Positions 1 through 6,502 are shown, counted from the first letter of the stretch. The stretch is 8,028 nucleotides of DNA from Clostridia bacterium (GCA_028704215.1 JAQVLJ010000035.1:1-8028); one strand, 5' to 3'. Numbers and translations are program-made. The notes: generated from the letters alone by a model not told the origin.

Positions 1-2520
1 AAAGAGCAAGATATTCCAGTTGGTCCAGGACGTGGTAGCGGAGCTGGTAGTATAGTTGCTTATGCGATTGGTATTACTCTAATAGAGCCACTTAGGTATA
101 ACCTTTTGTTTGAAAGATTTATACATAGAGAACGTGTATCAATGCCTGACTTTGATATAGACTTTTGCGTGGACAAGCGTGAAAAAGTTATTGATTATGT
201 AAAACAAAAATATGGAGCAGACCACGTTTCGCTTATCATTACTTTTGGTACTATGGCTGCAAAAAATGCCATTAAAGACGTTGCGCGTGTAACTCGTATG
301 CCGTATTCACAAGCGGATAGTATTGCAAAATTGATACCTTTAAAATTACCAGATGGCATCAAAAAACCACCAGTTTTAAAGTATTATTTTGGACTAACTG
401 GAAAAGAAGAAAACGAAAAATTTGTTATCAGCGAACTACGTGATATGTACGAGGGAAATGATCAAATAAAATACGTTGTAGATATGGCTATCAAACTTGA
501 AGGTATGCCTCGAAACACAAGTACACACGCAGCAGGTGTTTTGATAGCACCTCATTGCGTTGATGAATATGTGCCTTTGTCAAGGAACGGAGATTATATC
601 AACACTCAGTACGATATGAAAGAATTGGAAACTCTTGGTCTATTAAAGATGGACTTTTTGGGTCTTCGTACTTTGACTGATATTTATGATACTGTCAAAT
701 TGGTGAAAAAAAATCACAATTTCAAAATTGATTTTGAAGAATTGGGTTATGACGACGCAAAAGTTTATGAATTAATATCTAGTGGCGACCTTGACGCCGT
801 ATTCCAACTTGAAAGTGCTGGTTTCAAAAAGTTTATGAAAAACTTACAGCCAGATTGTCTTGAAGACATTATAGCGGGAATTGCACTTTATAGGCCAGGA
901 CCAATGGATAGTATTCCTACATATATAGAAAATAAAAAAAATCCAGCGCACACAGTTTATGACCATGAAAGATTAAAAGGTATTTTGTCTGTTACTTATG
1001 GATGTATTGTATACCAAGAACAAGTCATGCAGATTGTACAAGAACTGGGAGGCTATACTCTTGGACAGGCTGACAATGTGCGTCGTATAATGAGTAAAAA
1101 ACAGCAAGACAAAATGATGCTTGAACGCAAAAAGTTTGTTTATGGTGAAAAAGACGAAAAGGGAAATATTTTAATTCCTGGTGCTTTAAGTTTAGGTGTA
1201 AGTGAAGAAATCGCAGAAAAAGTTTTTTCACAGATGGAAAAATTTGCTCAATATGCATTCAACAAATCGCATGCCACAGGCTATGCGTATATTGCATATC
1301 AGACCGCTTATCTCAAAAAATACTTCTGTCCAGAATTTTTGACAGCAGTTTTAAACAATAGAATTTCAAATATTGATGAAATAACCCGTTACGTAATGGT
1401 AGCAAAAGAGCACAATATTGATGTTTTGCCACCTGATATTAACAAAAGTCAGACATATTTTTCCACAGATGGAAAATCAATCCGCTTTGGACTTGCAGGT
1501 CTAAAAAATGTTGGTGTAGGTGTAATCGAAGAAATAATCAAAGAACGAGATATTAACGGAGAATACAAAGATTTGATGGATTTTGTATCCCGTGTTTGTC
1601 AGCAAGCGTTAAACAAAAAGTGTATCGAAAGCCTTATTCTTTCTGGAGCATTTGATATTTTTGGAAAATATAGAAGTCAACTTATGGGTGTATATTCATT
1701 GGCACTCGATAGAGCAAACGAAAAAAAGAATATGATATCATCTGGACAATACAATATGTTTGACAAATTATTTGTGAATGACCAATCACTTAATAGCATA
1801 GAATATCCAAACATAAACGAATTTGTGCCCCAGATAAAACTTCAATATGAAAAAGAAATAGCGGGCGTATATTTGTCTGGTCATCCACTTGAACAGTATA
1901 TGGACAAATTTAGAGAATTTACTTTTAATTCTAGTATGGCTAGAGATTTTGAGAGAGTAGAAGATGAAGAAGTAGACGAAAATGAAAATGATGTTTCATT
2001 TAACAATAATGACTCCGTAACATGTGGGGGCAGTATTGATGAAATAAAAATTCATGTAAAAAACGGATCTACTATGGCATTTTGTACCATTGAAGACGTG
2101 TTTGGTGCTTTTGATATAGCTTTGTTTAACCGTACTTATGAAAAATACAAAAACATACTCAAAAAAGGGAATTTAATTTCTATGAAAGGAAGGCTAAGTT
2201 TGAGAGATGGACAAAGACCTTCTGTTGTTGTGGAAAAAATAGAATTGTGGGACGACAAAAACAAAGAATTAAAAAACGATATAGAAGAAGTTGAAGTTAT
2301 CAAACAAAAAAAATTGTGCCTGCGCTATGATATTACAGACAAAGTATTACATGATGCCATTATGAATATATTAAAATCTTTTGAAGGCAATGATTTGATT
2401 TTTATCAAAAACACTGCTGACAATGTTACTTACAAAATGAATATGGGTATTGATTGTAGAAACTCGTTGATACATGAATTATGCACTTTGTTGAGTAAAG
2501 ATGATATAGCAATAGTTTAG
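1..2520 (+). CDS. dnaE: DNA polymerase III subunit alpha (DnaE), 5'-truncated by the window edge
   Basis: Replicative DNA polymerase of the C family. The frame is open from base 1 to TAG at 2518-2520, giving 839 codons; the PHP domain and true start are upstream. Codon numbers below count from base 1. GPGRGSGAGS (8-17) opens the palm. The catalytic aspartates sit in PDFDIDF (49-55) and KMDFLGL (Asp218). YRPGPMD (297-303) and NKSHATGYAYIAYQTA (421-436) are conserved finger and palm motifs. A helix-hairpin-helix segment covers about 494-545. QYNMF (583-587) matches the QxxMF internal beta-clamp motif, followed by GVYLSGHPL (622-630). An acidic linker (about 651-671) leads to an OB fold (about 673-750) and a short C-terminal domain. 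Length and order fit a full DnaE of roughly 1,150-1,200 residues. No key residue is missing. The gene is convergent with the DUF378 gene, with no terminator seen between them. Confidence 0.97.
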   Translation, partial: KEQDIPVGPGRGSGAGSIVAYAIGITLIEPLRYNLLFERFIHRERVSMPDFDIDFCVDKREKVIDYVKQKYGADHVSLIITFGTMAAKNAIKDVARVTRMPYSQADSIAKLIPLKLPDGIKKPPVLKYYFGLTGKEENEKFVISELRDMYEGNDQIKYVVDMAIKLEGMPRNTSTHAAGVLIAPHCVDEYVPLSRNGDYINTQYDMKELETLGLLKMDFLGLRTLTDIYDTVKLVKKNHNFKIDFEELGYDDAKVYELISSGDLDAVFQLESAGFKKFMKNLQPDCLEDIIAGIALYRPGPMDSIPTYIENKKNPAHTVYDHERLKGILSVTYGCIVYQEQVMQIVQELGGYTLGQADNVRRIMSKKQQDKMMLERKKFVYGEKDEKGNILIPGALSLGVSEEIAEKVFSQMEKFAQYAFNKSHATGYAYIAYQTAYLKKYFCPEFLTAVLNNRISNIDEITRYVMVAKEHNIDVLPPDINKSQTYFSTDGKSIRFGLAGLKNVGVGVIEEIIKERDINGEYKDLMDFVSRVCQQALNKKCIESLILSGAFDIFGKYRSQLMGVYSLALDRANEKKNMISSGQYNMFDKLFVNDQSLNSIEYPNINEFVPQIKLQYEKEIAGVYLSGHPLEQYMDKFREFTFNSSMARDFERVEDEEVDENENDVSFNNNDSVTCGGSIDEIKIHVKNGSTMAFCTIEDVFGAFDIALFNRTYEKYKNILKKGNLISMKGRLSLRDGQRPSVVVEKIELWDDKNKELKNDIEEVEVIKQKKLCLRYDITDKVLHDAIMNILKSFEGNDLIFIKNTADNVTYKMNMGIDCRNSLIHELCTLLSKDDIAIV
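1747..1761 (+). other. Internal beta-clamp-binding motif QYNMF in DnaE
   Basis: The codons read Gln-Tyr-Asn-Met-Phe, between the helix-hairpin-helix and OB regions of DnaE. This is where E. coli alpha carries its QADMF clamp-binding motif. It is expected to dock the polymerase on the sliding clamp DnaN. The match is by motif and position only. Confidence 0.75.
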
Positions 2521-2521
2521 A

Positions 2522-2839
2522 CTATTCTTTGTTTTGTCCATAATTAGATTTTGGTTCAAGATTGTATTCTTGTTCTAGTTCACGTCTATACTCTGACTTT
2601 TTCTTTTCATCAGAAATGTTTTTTGCTTTACGAAAACTTAAATAAAGTTTTCCCCCTTTAAATAGTGTGGTTAAAGCGATATATACACCAGCTATGCCAA
2701 CAGTGGCATAAATGAGCCTACTAAAAATATTTGCTTGTGTTCCAAAAATTCCTGCTATATAGTCATATTGTAACATGCCTATTGTAAGCCAGTTTATAGC
2801 ACCCGCAACAACCATCAAAAATGCAACAATTTTTAACAT
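2522..2839 (-). CDS. DUF378 family small membrane protein
   Basis: 105 residues. The start at 2839 was chosen over an in-frame ATG at 2893 because a ribosome site (AAAGGAAG) lies 6 nt before it, and because MLKIVAFLMVVAGAINW is the usual N-terminus of the family. The first TM helix (about 3-22) carries GAINWLTIGMLQYDYIAGIFG (13-33), which resembles the DUF378/YuzA pattern GALNWGLVGLFNFDLVAALFG. A second TM helix (about 40-61) holds SRLIYATVGIAGVY. The tail (about 66-105) is highly charged (KKKSEYRRELEQEYN), probably cytosolic, and longer than in minimal members of the family. The function of DUF378 is unknown. The stop is one base from the dnaE stop on the opposite strand. Promoter-like AT-rich DNA lies upstream (about 2860-2920), but I could not pick a convincing -35/-10 pair. 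Confidence 0.87.
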   Translation of the reverse strand: MLKIVAFLMVVAGAINWLTIGMLQYDYIAGIFGTQANIFSRLIYATVGIAGVYIALTTLFKGGKLYLSFRKAKNISDEKKKSEYRRELEQEYNLEPKSNYGQNKE

Positions 2840-2845
2840 AACAAA

Positions 2846-2853
2846 CTTCCTTT
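2846..2853 (-). promoter_or_regulatory. Ribosome binding site that fixes the DUF378 start
   Basis: Reads AAAGGAAG on the minus strand, 6 nt before ATG at 2839. No comparable site precedes the upstream ATG at 2893, so the shorter protein is preferred. Confidence 0.75.
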
Positions 2854-2926
2854 TTACGCAATTAGTATGTGTTTTTTTGAACATAATATACAAAACACAA
2901 AATTAAAAAATATTGTTGTTTTTCAT

Positions 2927-2956
2927 TTGATTTAGCAAATACCGTTATGTTATTAT
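2927..2956 (+). promoter_or_regulatory. Predicted sigma-A promoter with extended -10 for the 2981 gene
   Basis: The -35 is TTGATT (2927-2932), the spacer 18 bp, and the -10 is TATTAT (2951-2956) preceded by TGT (2948-2950), an extended -10. Transcription would start near 2963, giving an 18-nt leader that holds AAGGGAG and the ATG at 2981. Confidence 0.7.
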
Positions 2957-2967
2957 TAAATGGTACT

Positions 2968-2974
2968 AAGGGAG
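2968..2974 (+). promoter_or_regulatory. Ribosome binding site that fixes the 2981 start
   Basis: AAGGGAG lies 6 nt before ATG at 2981. The in-frame ATG at 2960 falls at or before the predicted transcription start and has no such site, so it is probably not used. Confidence 0.75.
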
Positions 2975-2980
2975 ATTTGT

Positions 2981-3406
2981 ATGGAGCAGATTATTGAATT
3001 TTTGTCTAAATGGGGAGGAGTTGCTGGTACTATTTCTTCATTTGTAGCTATAATTGTCGTTTTTGTTATTTGGGGAAACATTACAAGCATTTTTTCAAAA
3101 AATCGAATATTGATGCAAGAAAATTTTGATATAAAAAAACAGGCAATTCAAAATTCGCTTGATGCTGTTGACTACATTGCAATGTACGGAGCAGATGTAA
3201 AATCTAATATAGAATTTACAAACAAATCAAAAAAAATATACAACGATTTGTTATGCGTTGTTAGTAATGAAATACTTTTGAGAGAATTTTTTCTTATAGC
3301 AGTAGATTCTAAAATGAAAGCATTGTCAATGGAGCGTATCAATAAATACAAATTGATGTGCAGAAAAGAGATTGGACTAAAGACAAAAAATTTGTCAAAA
3401 AATTGA
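2981..3406 (+). CDS. Small single-TM membrane protein of unknown function
   Basis: 141 residues; I do not recognise a family. The N-terminal amphipathic stretch (MEQIIEFLSKWG) is followed by one hydrophobic helix (about 14-35, GVAGTISSFVAIIVVFVIWG). The rest is basic, mostly helical and likely cytosolic (NRILMQENFDIKKQAIQNSLDAVDY, then NKSKKIYNDL, and KYKLMCRKEIGLKTKNLSKN at the end). It has no signal peptidase site or lipobox, so the helix probably acts as a membrane anchor. The start follows from the AAGGGAG site and the promoter just upstream. The gene is a single transcription unit: its own promoter ahead, a terminator 11 nt after TGA. It is divergent from the DUF378 gene across a short shared intergenic region. 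Its coding reality is well supported by these signals; its role is not. Confidence 0.75.
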   Translation: MEQIIEFLSKWGGVAGTISSFVAIIVVFVIWGNITSIFSKNRILMQENFDIKKQAIQNSLDAVDYIAMYGADVKSNIEFTNKSKKIYNDLLCVVSNEILLREFFLIAVDSKMKALSMERINKYKLMCRKEIGLKTKNLSKN

Positions 3407-3416
3407 ATATCACAAT

Positions 3417-3449
3417 AAAATAATGTCGTTAATTTGACATTATTTTTTT
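3417..3449 (+). terminator. Rho-independent terminator after the 2981 gene
   Basis: An 11-bp perfect stem (AAAATAATGTC at 3417-3427 with GACATTATTTT at 3436-3446) encloses the 8-nt loop GTTAATTT. A run of seven T (3443-3449) follows. The stem is AT-rich and so only moderately stable. Its right arm overlaps the -35 of the next gene. Confidence 0.72.
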
Positions 3450-3462
3450 ATTTCTGTATATT
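3434..3462 (+). promoter_or_regulatory. Predicted strong sigma-A promoter for the lipoprotein gene
   Basis: A perfect -35 TTGACA (3434-3439), a 17-bp spacer and -10 TATATT (3457-3462). The predicted transcription start is about 3468-3470, only 3-5 nt before ATG at 3473. The -35 is built from the loop and right stem of the preceding terminator. Confidence 0.75.
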
Positions 3463-3472
3463 GTATAGTGAA

Positions 3473-4264
3473 ATGAAACAAATTAAAAAAATTATTATTA
3501 GTTTTTTTATTCTGGCAATTGTGCTGGTTTTTTCTGGCTGCGCGACCGTCAATTATAGAATTGATAGAAACAGTGATGGTTCCATATATGAGACATTTAG
3601 TGTGAGTTTGGATGTAGATGAAATCAAATCTGCTGGTTACAGTGATGCCGATATTTTGAATTTAAAAAACAAAATAGAAGATGATTTTGAGCGAAGTATA
3701 GTGGCATTTTCATTAAGATATAGTTTGTATGTGCTTGAAACCAAAACATATATTGACGAGAATTTTGAATACACAAATGGTTGGGATGGAAATAGTTATA
3801 TTTTAAAATTAAAGTTTAAAACAGTTTATATGTATTATTTGTTTTACAACATTTCTAGTGAAGACCCATATGAGCCTATTCGCACAGAAGAAGAGGGTAC
3901 TTTTTTCAAAAAAATCATTTATGAAGACCAGACTATATACAATGAAATAACGGTATTTGATTACGCAGATTATTTATTTGACTTTCCAGAGTTTGATGTA
4001 GATGATGTAGAATGTTCGTATACTTATGCCACAAATAATTATAGGTGGCGATCGGATGACGTAGATGAAACATCTTTTGACGGAGATAACTATACTTATA
4101 CTTGGAATCTATCTAGTACCGATTTTAACAAAACCATTCAGTTATACTTTTATGTTGCAAATGAAGTATCTTGGTTGGTTGTAATCACTTTTTCTACTTT
4201 ATTCGTTTGTGCAATTTTGTTAATAATTGCAATAATTAAAGCAAAGAAAAAAAGCAAAAATTAG
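3473..4264 (+). CDS. Predicted lipoprotein with additional C-terminal transmembrane anchor
   Basis: 263 residues from the start at 3473. That start was chosen because MKQIKK plus a hydrophobic core and SGC forms a proper lipoprotein signal; the longer frame from 3434 would begin inside the promoter. Lipobox VFSGC places the modified cysteine at residue 23 (codon 3539-3541), the expected substrate of Lgt and signal peptidase II. The extracytoplasmic part (24 to about 230) is acidic, rich in Tyr, Asp and Thr, and probably mostly beta strand. It includes NYRIDRNSDGSIYETFSVS just after the cysteine. A second hydrophobic helix (about 233-253, WLVVITFSTLFVCAILLIIA) is followed by a basic tail (IKAKKKSKN), so the C-terminus should be cytosolic. 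The plan, with an N-terminal lipid, a beta domain and a C-terminal TM, recalls LppM-like lipoproteins, but that is a resemblance, not an assignment. No ribosome site precedes the ATG. Substrate and partners are unknown. Confidence 0.82.
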   Translation: MKQIKKIIISFFILAIVLVFSGCATVNYRIDRNSDGSIYETFSVSLDVDEIKSAGYSDADILNLKNKIEDDFERSIVAFSLRYSLYVLETKTYIDENFEYTNGWDGNSYILKLKFKTVYMYYLFYNISSEDPYEPIRTEEEGTFFKKIIYEDQTIYNEITVFDYADYLFDFPEFDVDDVECSYTYATNNYRWRSDDVDETSFDGDNYTYTWNLSSTDFNKTIQLYFYVANEVSWLVVITFSTLFVCAILLIIAIIKAKKKSKN

Positions 4265-4266
4265 TA

Positions 4267-4295
4267 TTGCAATTCATCGCAATGTGTGATAAAAT
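4267..4295 (+). promoter_or_regulatory. Predicted sigma-A promoter with extended -10 for the 4302 gene
   Basis: The -35 is TTGCAA (4267-4272), the spacer 17 bp, and the -10 is TAAAAT (4290-4295) preceded by TGA (4287-4289), an extended -10. Transcription would begin at about 4301-4303, on the start codon itself. ATTGC (4266-4270) and GCAAT (4279-4283) form a short inverted repeat over the -35. Confidence 0.68.
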
Positions 4296-4301
4296 ATACT
4301 T

Positions 4302-5117
4302 ATGAAAAAATTAATTGATGAAAAAATGAAAAAGGAAGGAACACTCAGACCAGACAACAATAAGGACCTAAAAAGATTTGGTTTAAGGTTTTTGATTTTG
4401 CTTGTAGCGACATCTGCTATTTATGTCGGATTGTATACGTTACCATTTTTTCGTGATATAGTTGGAAAAGGTATGTTTACAGCAGTTGCTAGCACAAGTT
4501 TAGTGTCACTTACAGTAGCTAGTGCGATTTCTATTGTAAAAAAAGTATACAGAAATAGTTTGTCAAATAAAAAGTTGATGAAAAAACTTTCACAAAAATA
4601 TGACAAAGCTTTAGACTTGGCTCATTTAATTTCTTTAAAAAATAATAAACTTGATTTCCGTAGATTAAAATTAAGTTCAGCAGCAGATACTGCCGATCAG
4701 TACTTTAAATTAACGATAAAGAGAATTGCCAAAGAACGAAAAATAGAAAAAAGAGCTCAAAGAAAGTTGGATAGACATATTACTTCTACAAAATTATCTG
4801 ATAGATTAGACAAATATACTGAAGAAAAGGAATCATTAAAAGAGGTTTTAAGAGAAAACGCCCTAAAAGACAAAGACATAGCTGAGCTGACGGGTGGAAC
4901 AAGCAAATCAATGTCAAGTACAAATGAAGCAATTAAAAATAAGCAATTAGCTCCGAATTATCAAAAGAAATTGAAAGAGACACTTCTTTTAGGAAAAGGC
5001 AAAAATGAAGAGTCTTTAAGTAAAATGAGTGAAGCATACATGTACAGCCCAGAACCTATAGATGATCATGGCGGTTACAATCCAAACACAAACACTATAG
5101 ATAGCAACGATATTTAA
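4302..5117 (+). CDS. Two-TM membrane protein with long charged helical cytosolic region, unknown function
   Basis: 271 residues; no family recognised. The basic N-terminus (MKKLIDEKMKKEGTLRPDNNKDLKRFG) is followed by two hydrophobic helices (about 28-49 and 57-79), forming a hairpin with a short loop (PFFRDIVGKG). Residues about 80-235 are very rich in Lys, Glu and Leu and read as long helices or coiled coil (for example ERKIEKRAQRKLDRHI and DKYTEEKESLKEVLRENALK). The end is low in hydrophobics and likely disordered (YNPNTNTIDSNDI). Both termini are predicted cytosolic, so it may be a scaffold or tether at the membrane; that is inference. There is no Shine-Dalgarno site before ATG, and the promoter lies directly upstream, so the transcript should be leaderless. 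No terminator separates it from the lipoprotein gene, so read-through from 3473 is also possible. A strong terminator follows. Confidence 0.8.
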   Translation: MKKLIDEKMKKEGTLRPDNNKDLKRFGLRFLILLVATSAIYVGLYTLPFFRDIVGKGMFTAVASTSLVSLTVASAISIVKKVYRNSLSNKKLMKKLSQKYDKALDLAHLISLKNNKLDFRRLKLSSAADTADQYFKLTIKRIAKERKIEKRAQRKLDRHITSTKLSDRLDKYTEEKESLKEVLRENALKDKDIAELTGGTSKSMSSTNEAIKNKQLAPNYQKKLKETLLLGKGKNEESLSKMSEAYMYSPEPIDDHGGYNPNTNTIDSNDI

Positions 5118-5132
5118 TAATAACTGAATATG

Positions 5133-5159
5133 AAAAGCGATTTGAATATCGCTTTTTTT
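5133..5159 (+). terminator. Rho-independent terminator after the 4302 gene
   Basis: A perfect 9-bp stem (AAAAGCGAT at 5133-5141 with ATCGCTTTT at 5148-5156) encloses the 6-nt loop TTGAAT and runs into seven T (5153-5159). It lies 15 nt after the TAA and closes the unit before lgt. Confidence 0.88.
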
Positions 5160-5194
5160 GTAGAAATTTCGCCATGTTTTTGCATTTGCTTTAC

Positions 5195-5224
5195 TTGACT
5201 TATAATGTCATAATTCAATATAAT
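5195..5224 (+). promoter_or_regulatory. Predicted sigma-A promoter for the lgt operon
   Basis: The -35 is TTGACT (5195-5200), the spacer 18 bp, and the -10 is a perfect TATAAT (5219-5224). Transcription would start near 5231, a leader of about 14 nt containing AGGA (5235-5238), 6 nt before ATG. A second TATAAT at 5201-5206 lies inside the spacer and lacks a well-placed -35. Confidence 0.75.
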
Positions 5225-5244
5225 GTTCAATAGTAGGATAAAAC

Positions 5245-6027
5245 ATGGACGGATTTAGTTTATTTGGCTTAGAGATTAAGTTTTATGGTCTTATAATGGC
5301 AACTGCAATGCTAGTTGGCTATTTTGTTGCTTGCAAACTTGCAAAAAAACGTGGCATTGACAGTAATGATGTTTTAACTTTGGCAATCATAGTATTACCT
5401 CTTGCAGTTCTTGGCGCAAGAATATATTATTGCATTTTCAGTGGATATTCATATACATTTTTGGAATTTATTGGTTTTGAAAACGGTACATTTGCAATTC
5501 GAGGCTTAGCAATTTATGGCGGAGTTATAGGCGGATTTGTAGGCGTTCTAATTTTTTGTGCTATCAAAAAAAGTTTTCGTATTTTGCCGGTATTGACGGA
5601 TATTTTAGTTCCAGTTCTTATATTAGGACAAGCAATGGGTCGTTGGGGCAACTTTTTTAACCAAGAGGCTTACGGATATGCTGTGACTAATTCCAGTTTA
5701 CAATGGTTTCCTTTTGCTGTTTTAATCGATGGAGAAGGATGGCATCTGGCGACATTTTTTTATGAAAGTATGTGGAATTTGATTGGATTTGCGGTTTTAC
5801 TTGTCATATTTTTTAAGTACAAAACCCCCGGCATTACGACTGCTTCATACTTGATTTTTTATGGGCTTGGACGTGTGATTATTGAAGGACTGCGAACAGA
5901 TTCGTTATATCTTTGGAATAGTTCCATTCGAGTTTCACAACTTCTTAGTGCAATTTTAATTTTAGTTGGTTGTGTAATTATGGTGCTTGTAGCAGTGAAC
6001 AAAAGAAAAAAAAGGAGCATTAAATGA
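5245..6027 (+). CDS. lgt: Phosphatidylglycerol--prolipoprotein diacylglyceryl transferase
   Basis: Lgt moves the diacylglyceryl group of phosphatidylglycerol onto the lipobox cysteine of prolipoproteins, the first step of lipoprotein maturation at the cytoplasmic membrane. 260 residues, the usual length, with about seven hydrophobic helices. The signature GRWGNFFNQEAYG is at 132-144; its R133, N136 and E141 align with the essential E. coli R143, N146 and E151. Other conserved parts are FYG (13-15), GARIYY (57-62), GLAIYGGVIGG (87-97), FYESMWN (172-178) and the C-terminal IEGLRTDSL (213-221), where R217 matches E. coli R239. Tyr91 stands where E. coli has His103, a variant I believe occurs in other clostridial Lgt. 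The start at 5245 is preceded by AGGA. The stop overlaps the next start (ATGA, 6024-6027), so the genes are translationally coupled. A candidate substrate lipoprotein is encoded at 3473. Confidence 0.96.
   Translation: MDGFSLFGLEIKFYGLIMATAMLVGYFVACKLAKKRGIDSNDVLTLAIIVLPLAVLGARIYYCIFSGYSYTFLEFIGFENGTFAIRGLAIYGGVIGGFVGVLIFCAIKKSFRILPVLTDILVPVLILGQAMGRWGNFFNQEAYGYAVTNSSLQWFPFAVLIDGEGWHLATFFYESMWNLIGFAVLLVIFFKYKTPGITTASYLIFYGLGRVIIEGLRTDSLYLWNSSIRVSQLLSAILILVGCVIMVLVAVNKRKKRSIK
6011..6017 (+). promoter_or_regulatory. Ribosome binding site for the 6024 gene inside lgt
   Basis: AAAGGAG lies within the last lgt codons, 6 nt before ATG at 6024. It supports this start and coupled translation through the ATGA overlap. 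Confidence 0.8.
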
Positions 6028-6500
6028 AAAAAAGTGATATAGCAGTATTTGTATTAAATTTTGTTTTACTTATTTCTATTTTGGTCACTCTAATTTTGAA
6101 AGTTCCTAACATTACATATATTTTTGTTGTTTCAGACTTTGCTTTGATAGGAATATATTTGATTGTCAGAAGTTTGATTTACAAAATTGATTCGAATTTA
6201 TTTTTGGGTATGACTACGGGATTAATATCGATTTTGGCGAGTTTATTTTTCTTTACAACTATTGACAAAGGCATTTTGTGGCCTTTTTTCATTTTAATCT
6301 TAGCATTTGCAGCGTTTATAGTAGGTATGTACTTCAAAGACAAATTTCAAATAGGACTATTTTTTGATTTTGTAGGAATATTTGTTGTTTGTTTATTAGT
6401 CGCTTTGAGTTTGATTAATGCATGGTGGCTTTTGTTGTTGATACCTATTTGGATAGTCTTGTCTGTTTTTATTAAGAAAACATTTTTGGTGAAGAGGTAG
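6024..6500 (+). CDS. Polytopic membrane protein of unknown function, in operon with lgt
   Basis: 158 residues, almost wholly hydrophobic; no family recognised. Predicted helices are at about 6-26, 31-52, 60-79, 84-103, 109-129 and 132-150, so five or six TM segments with very short loops. Positive residues cluster at KKSD (2-5), near VRSLIYK (48-54), and in the tail KKTFLVKR. There are no conserved polar residues within helices that would suggest a transporter or enzyme, except isolated Asp39 and Asp115. It overlaps the lgt stop by four bases and is followed after 2 nt by the coiled-coil gene, so all three should be made from one message. The context suggests an envelope role, perhaps as membrane partner of the coiled-coil protein; that is inference. 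Confidence 0.8.
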   Translation: MKKSDIAVFVLNFVLLISILVTLILKVPNITYIFVVSDFALIGIYLIVRSLIYKIDSNLFLGMTTGLISILASLFFFTTIDKGILWPFFILILAFAAFIVGMYFKDKFQIGLFFDFVGIFVVCLLVALSLINAWWLLLLIPIWIVLSVFIKKTFLVKR

Positions 6501-6502
6501 TT

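Noticed and set aside
1025..1258. Minus-strand open frame inside dnaE
   Set aside because: It lies wholly antisense to a conserved polymerase region, has no ribosome site, and its Cys/Phe/His-rich product looks like reverse-strand noise.
2840..2893. Longer N-terminus of the DUF378 protein from ATG at 2893
   Set aside because: The extra 18 residues are not family-like and the strong ribosome site belongs to the ATG at 2839.
2925..2940. ATTTG/CAAAT inverted repeat over the -35 of the 2981 gene
   Set aside because: The arms are only 5 bp in AT-rich DNA and expected by chance; not strong enough to call an operator.
2960..2980. Upstream ATG at 2960 for the one-TM protein
   Set aside because: It overlaps the predicted transcription start and lacks a ribosome site; AAGGGAG serves ATG 2981.
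3434..3472. Upstream TTG start at 3434 for the lipoprotein
   Set aside because: It coincides with the -35 box and would put 13 residues before a complete lipoprotein signal peptide.
4421..4606. Minus-strand frames at 4421-4606, 6347-6544, 6833-7069 and 7056-7277
   Set aside because: All are antisense shadows of better supported plus-strand genes, without ribosome sites or recognisable products.
3404..6027. TGA recoded as tryptophan
   Set aside because: TGA ends the frames at 3406 and 6027 in sensible places and conserved tryptophans (for example in GRWGNFFN of Lgt) are encoded by TGG.
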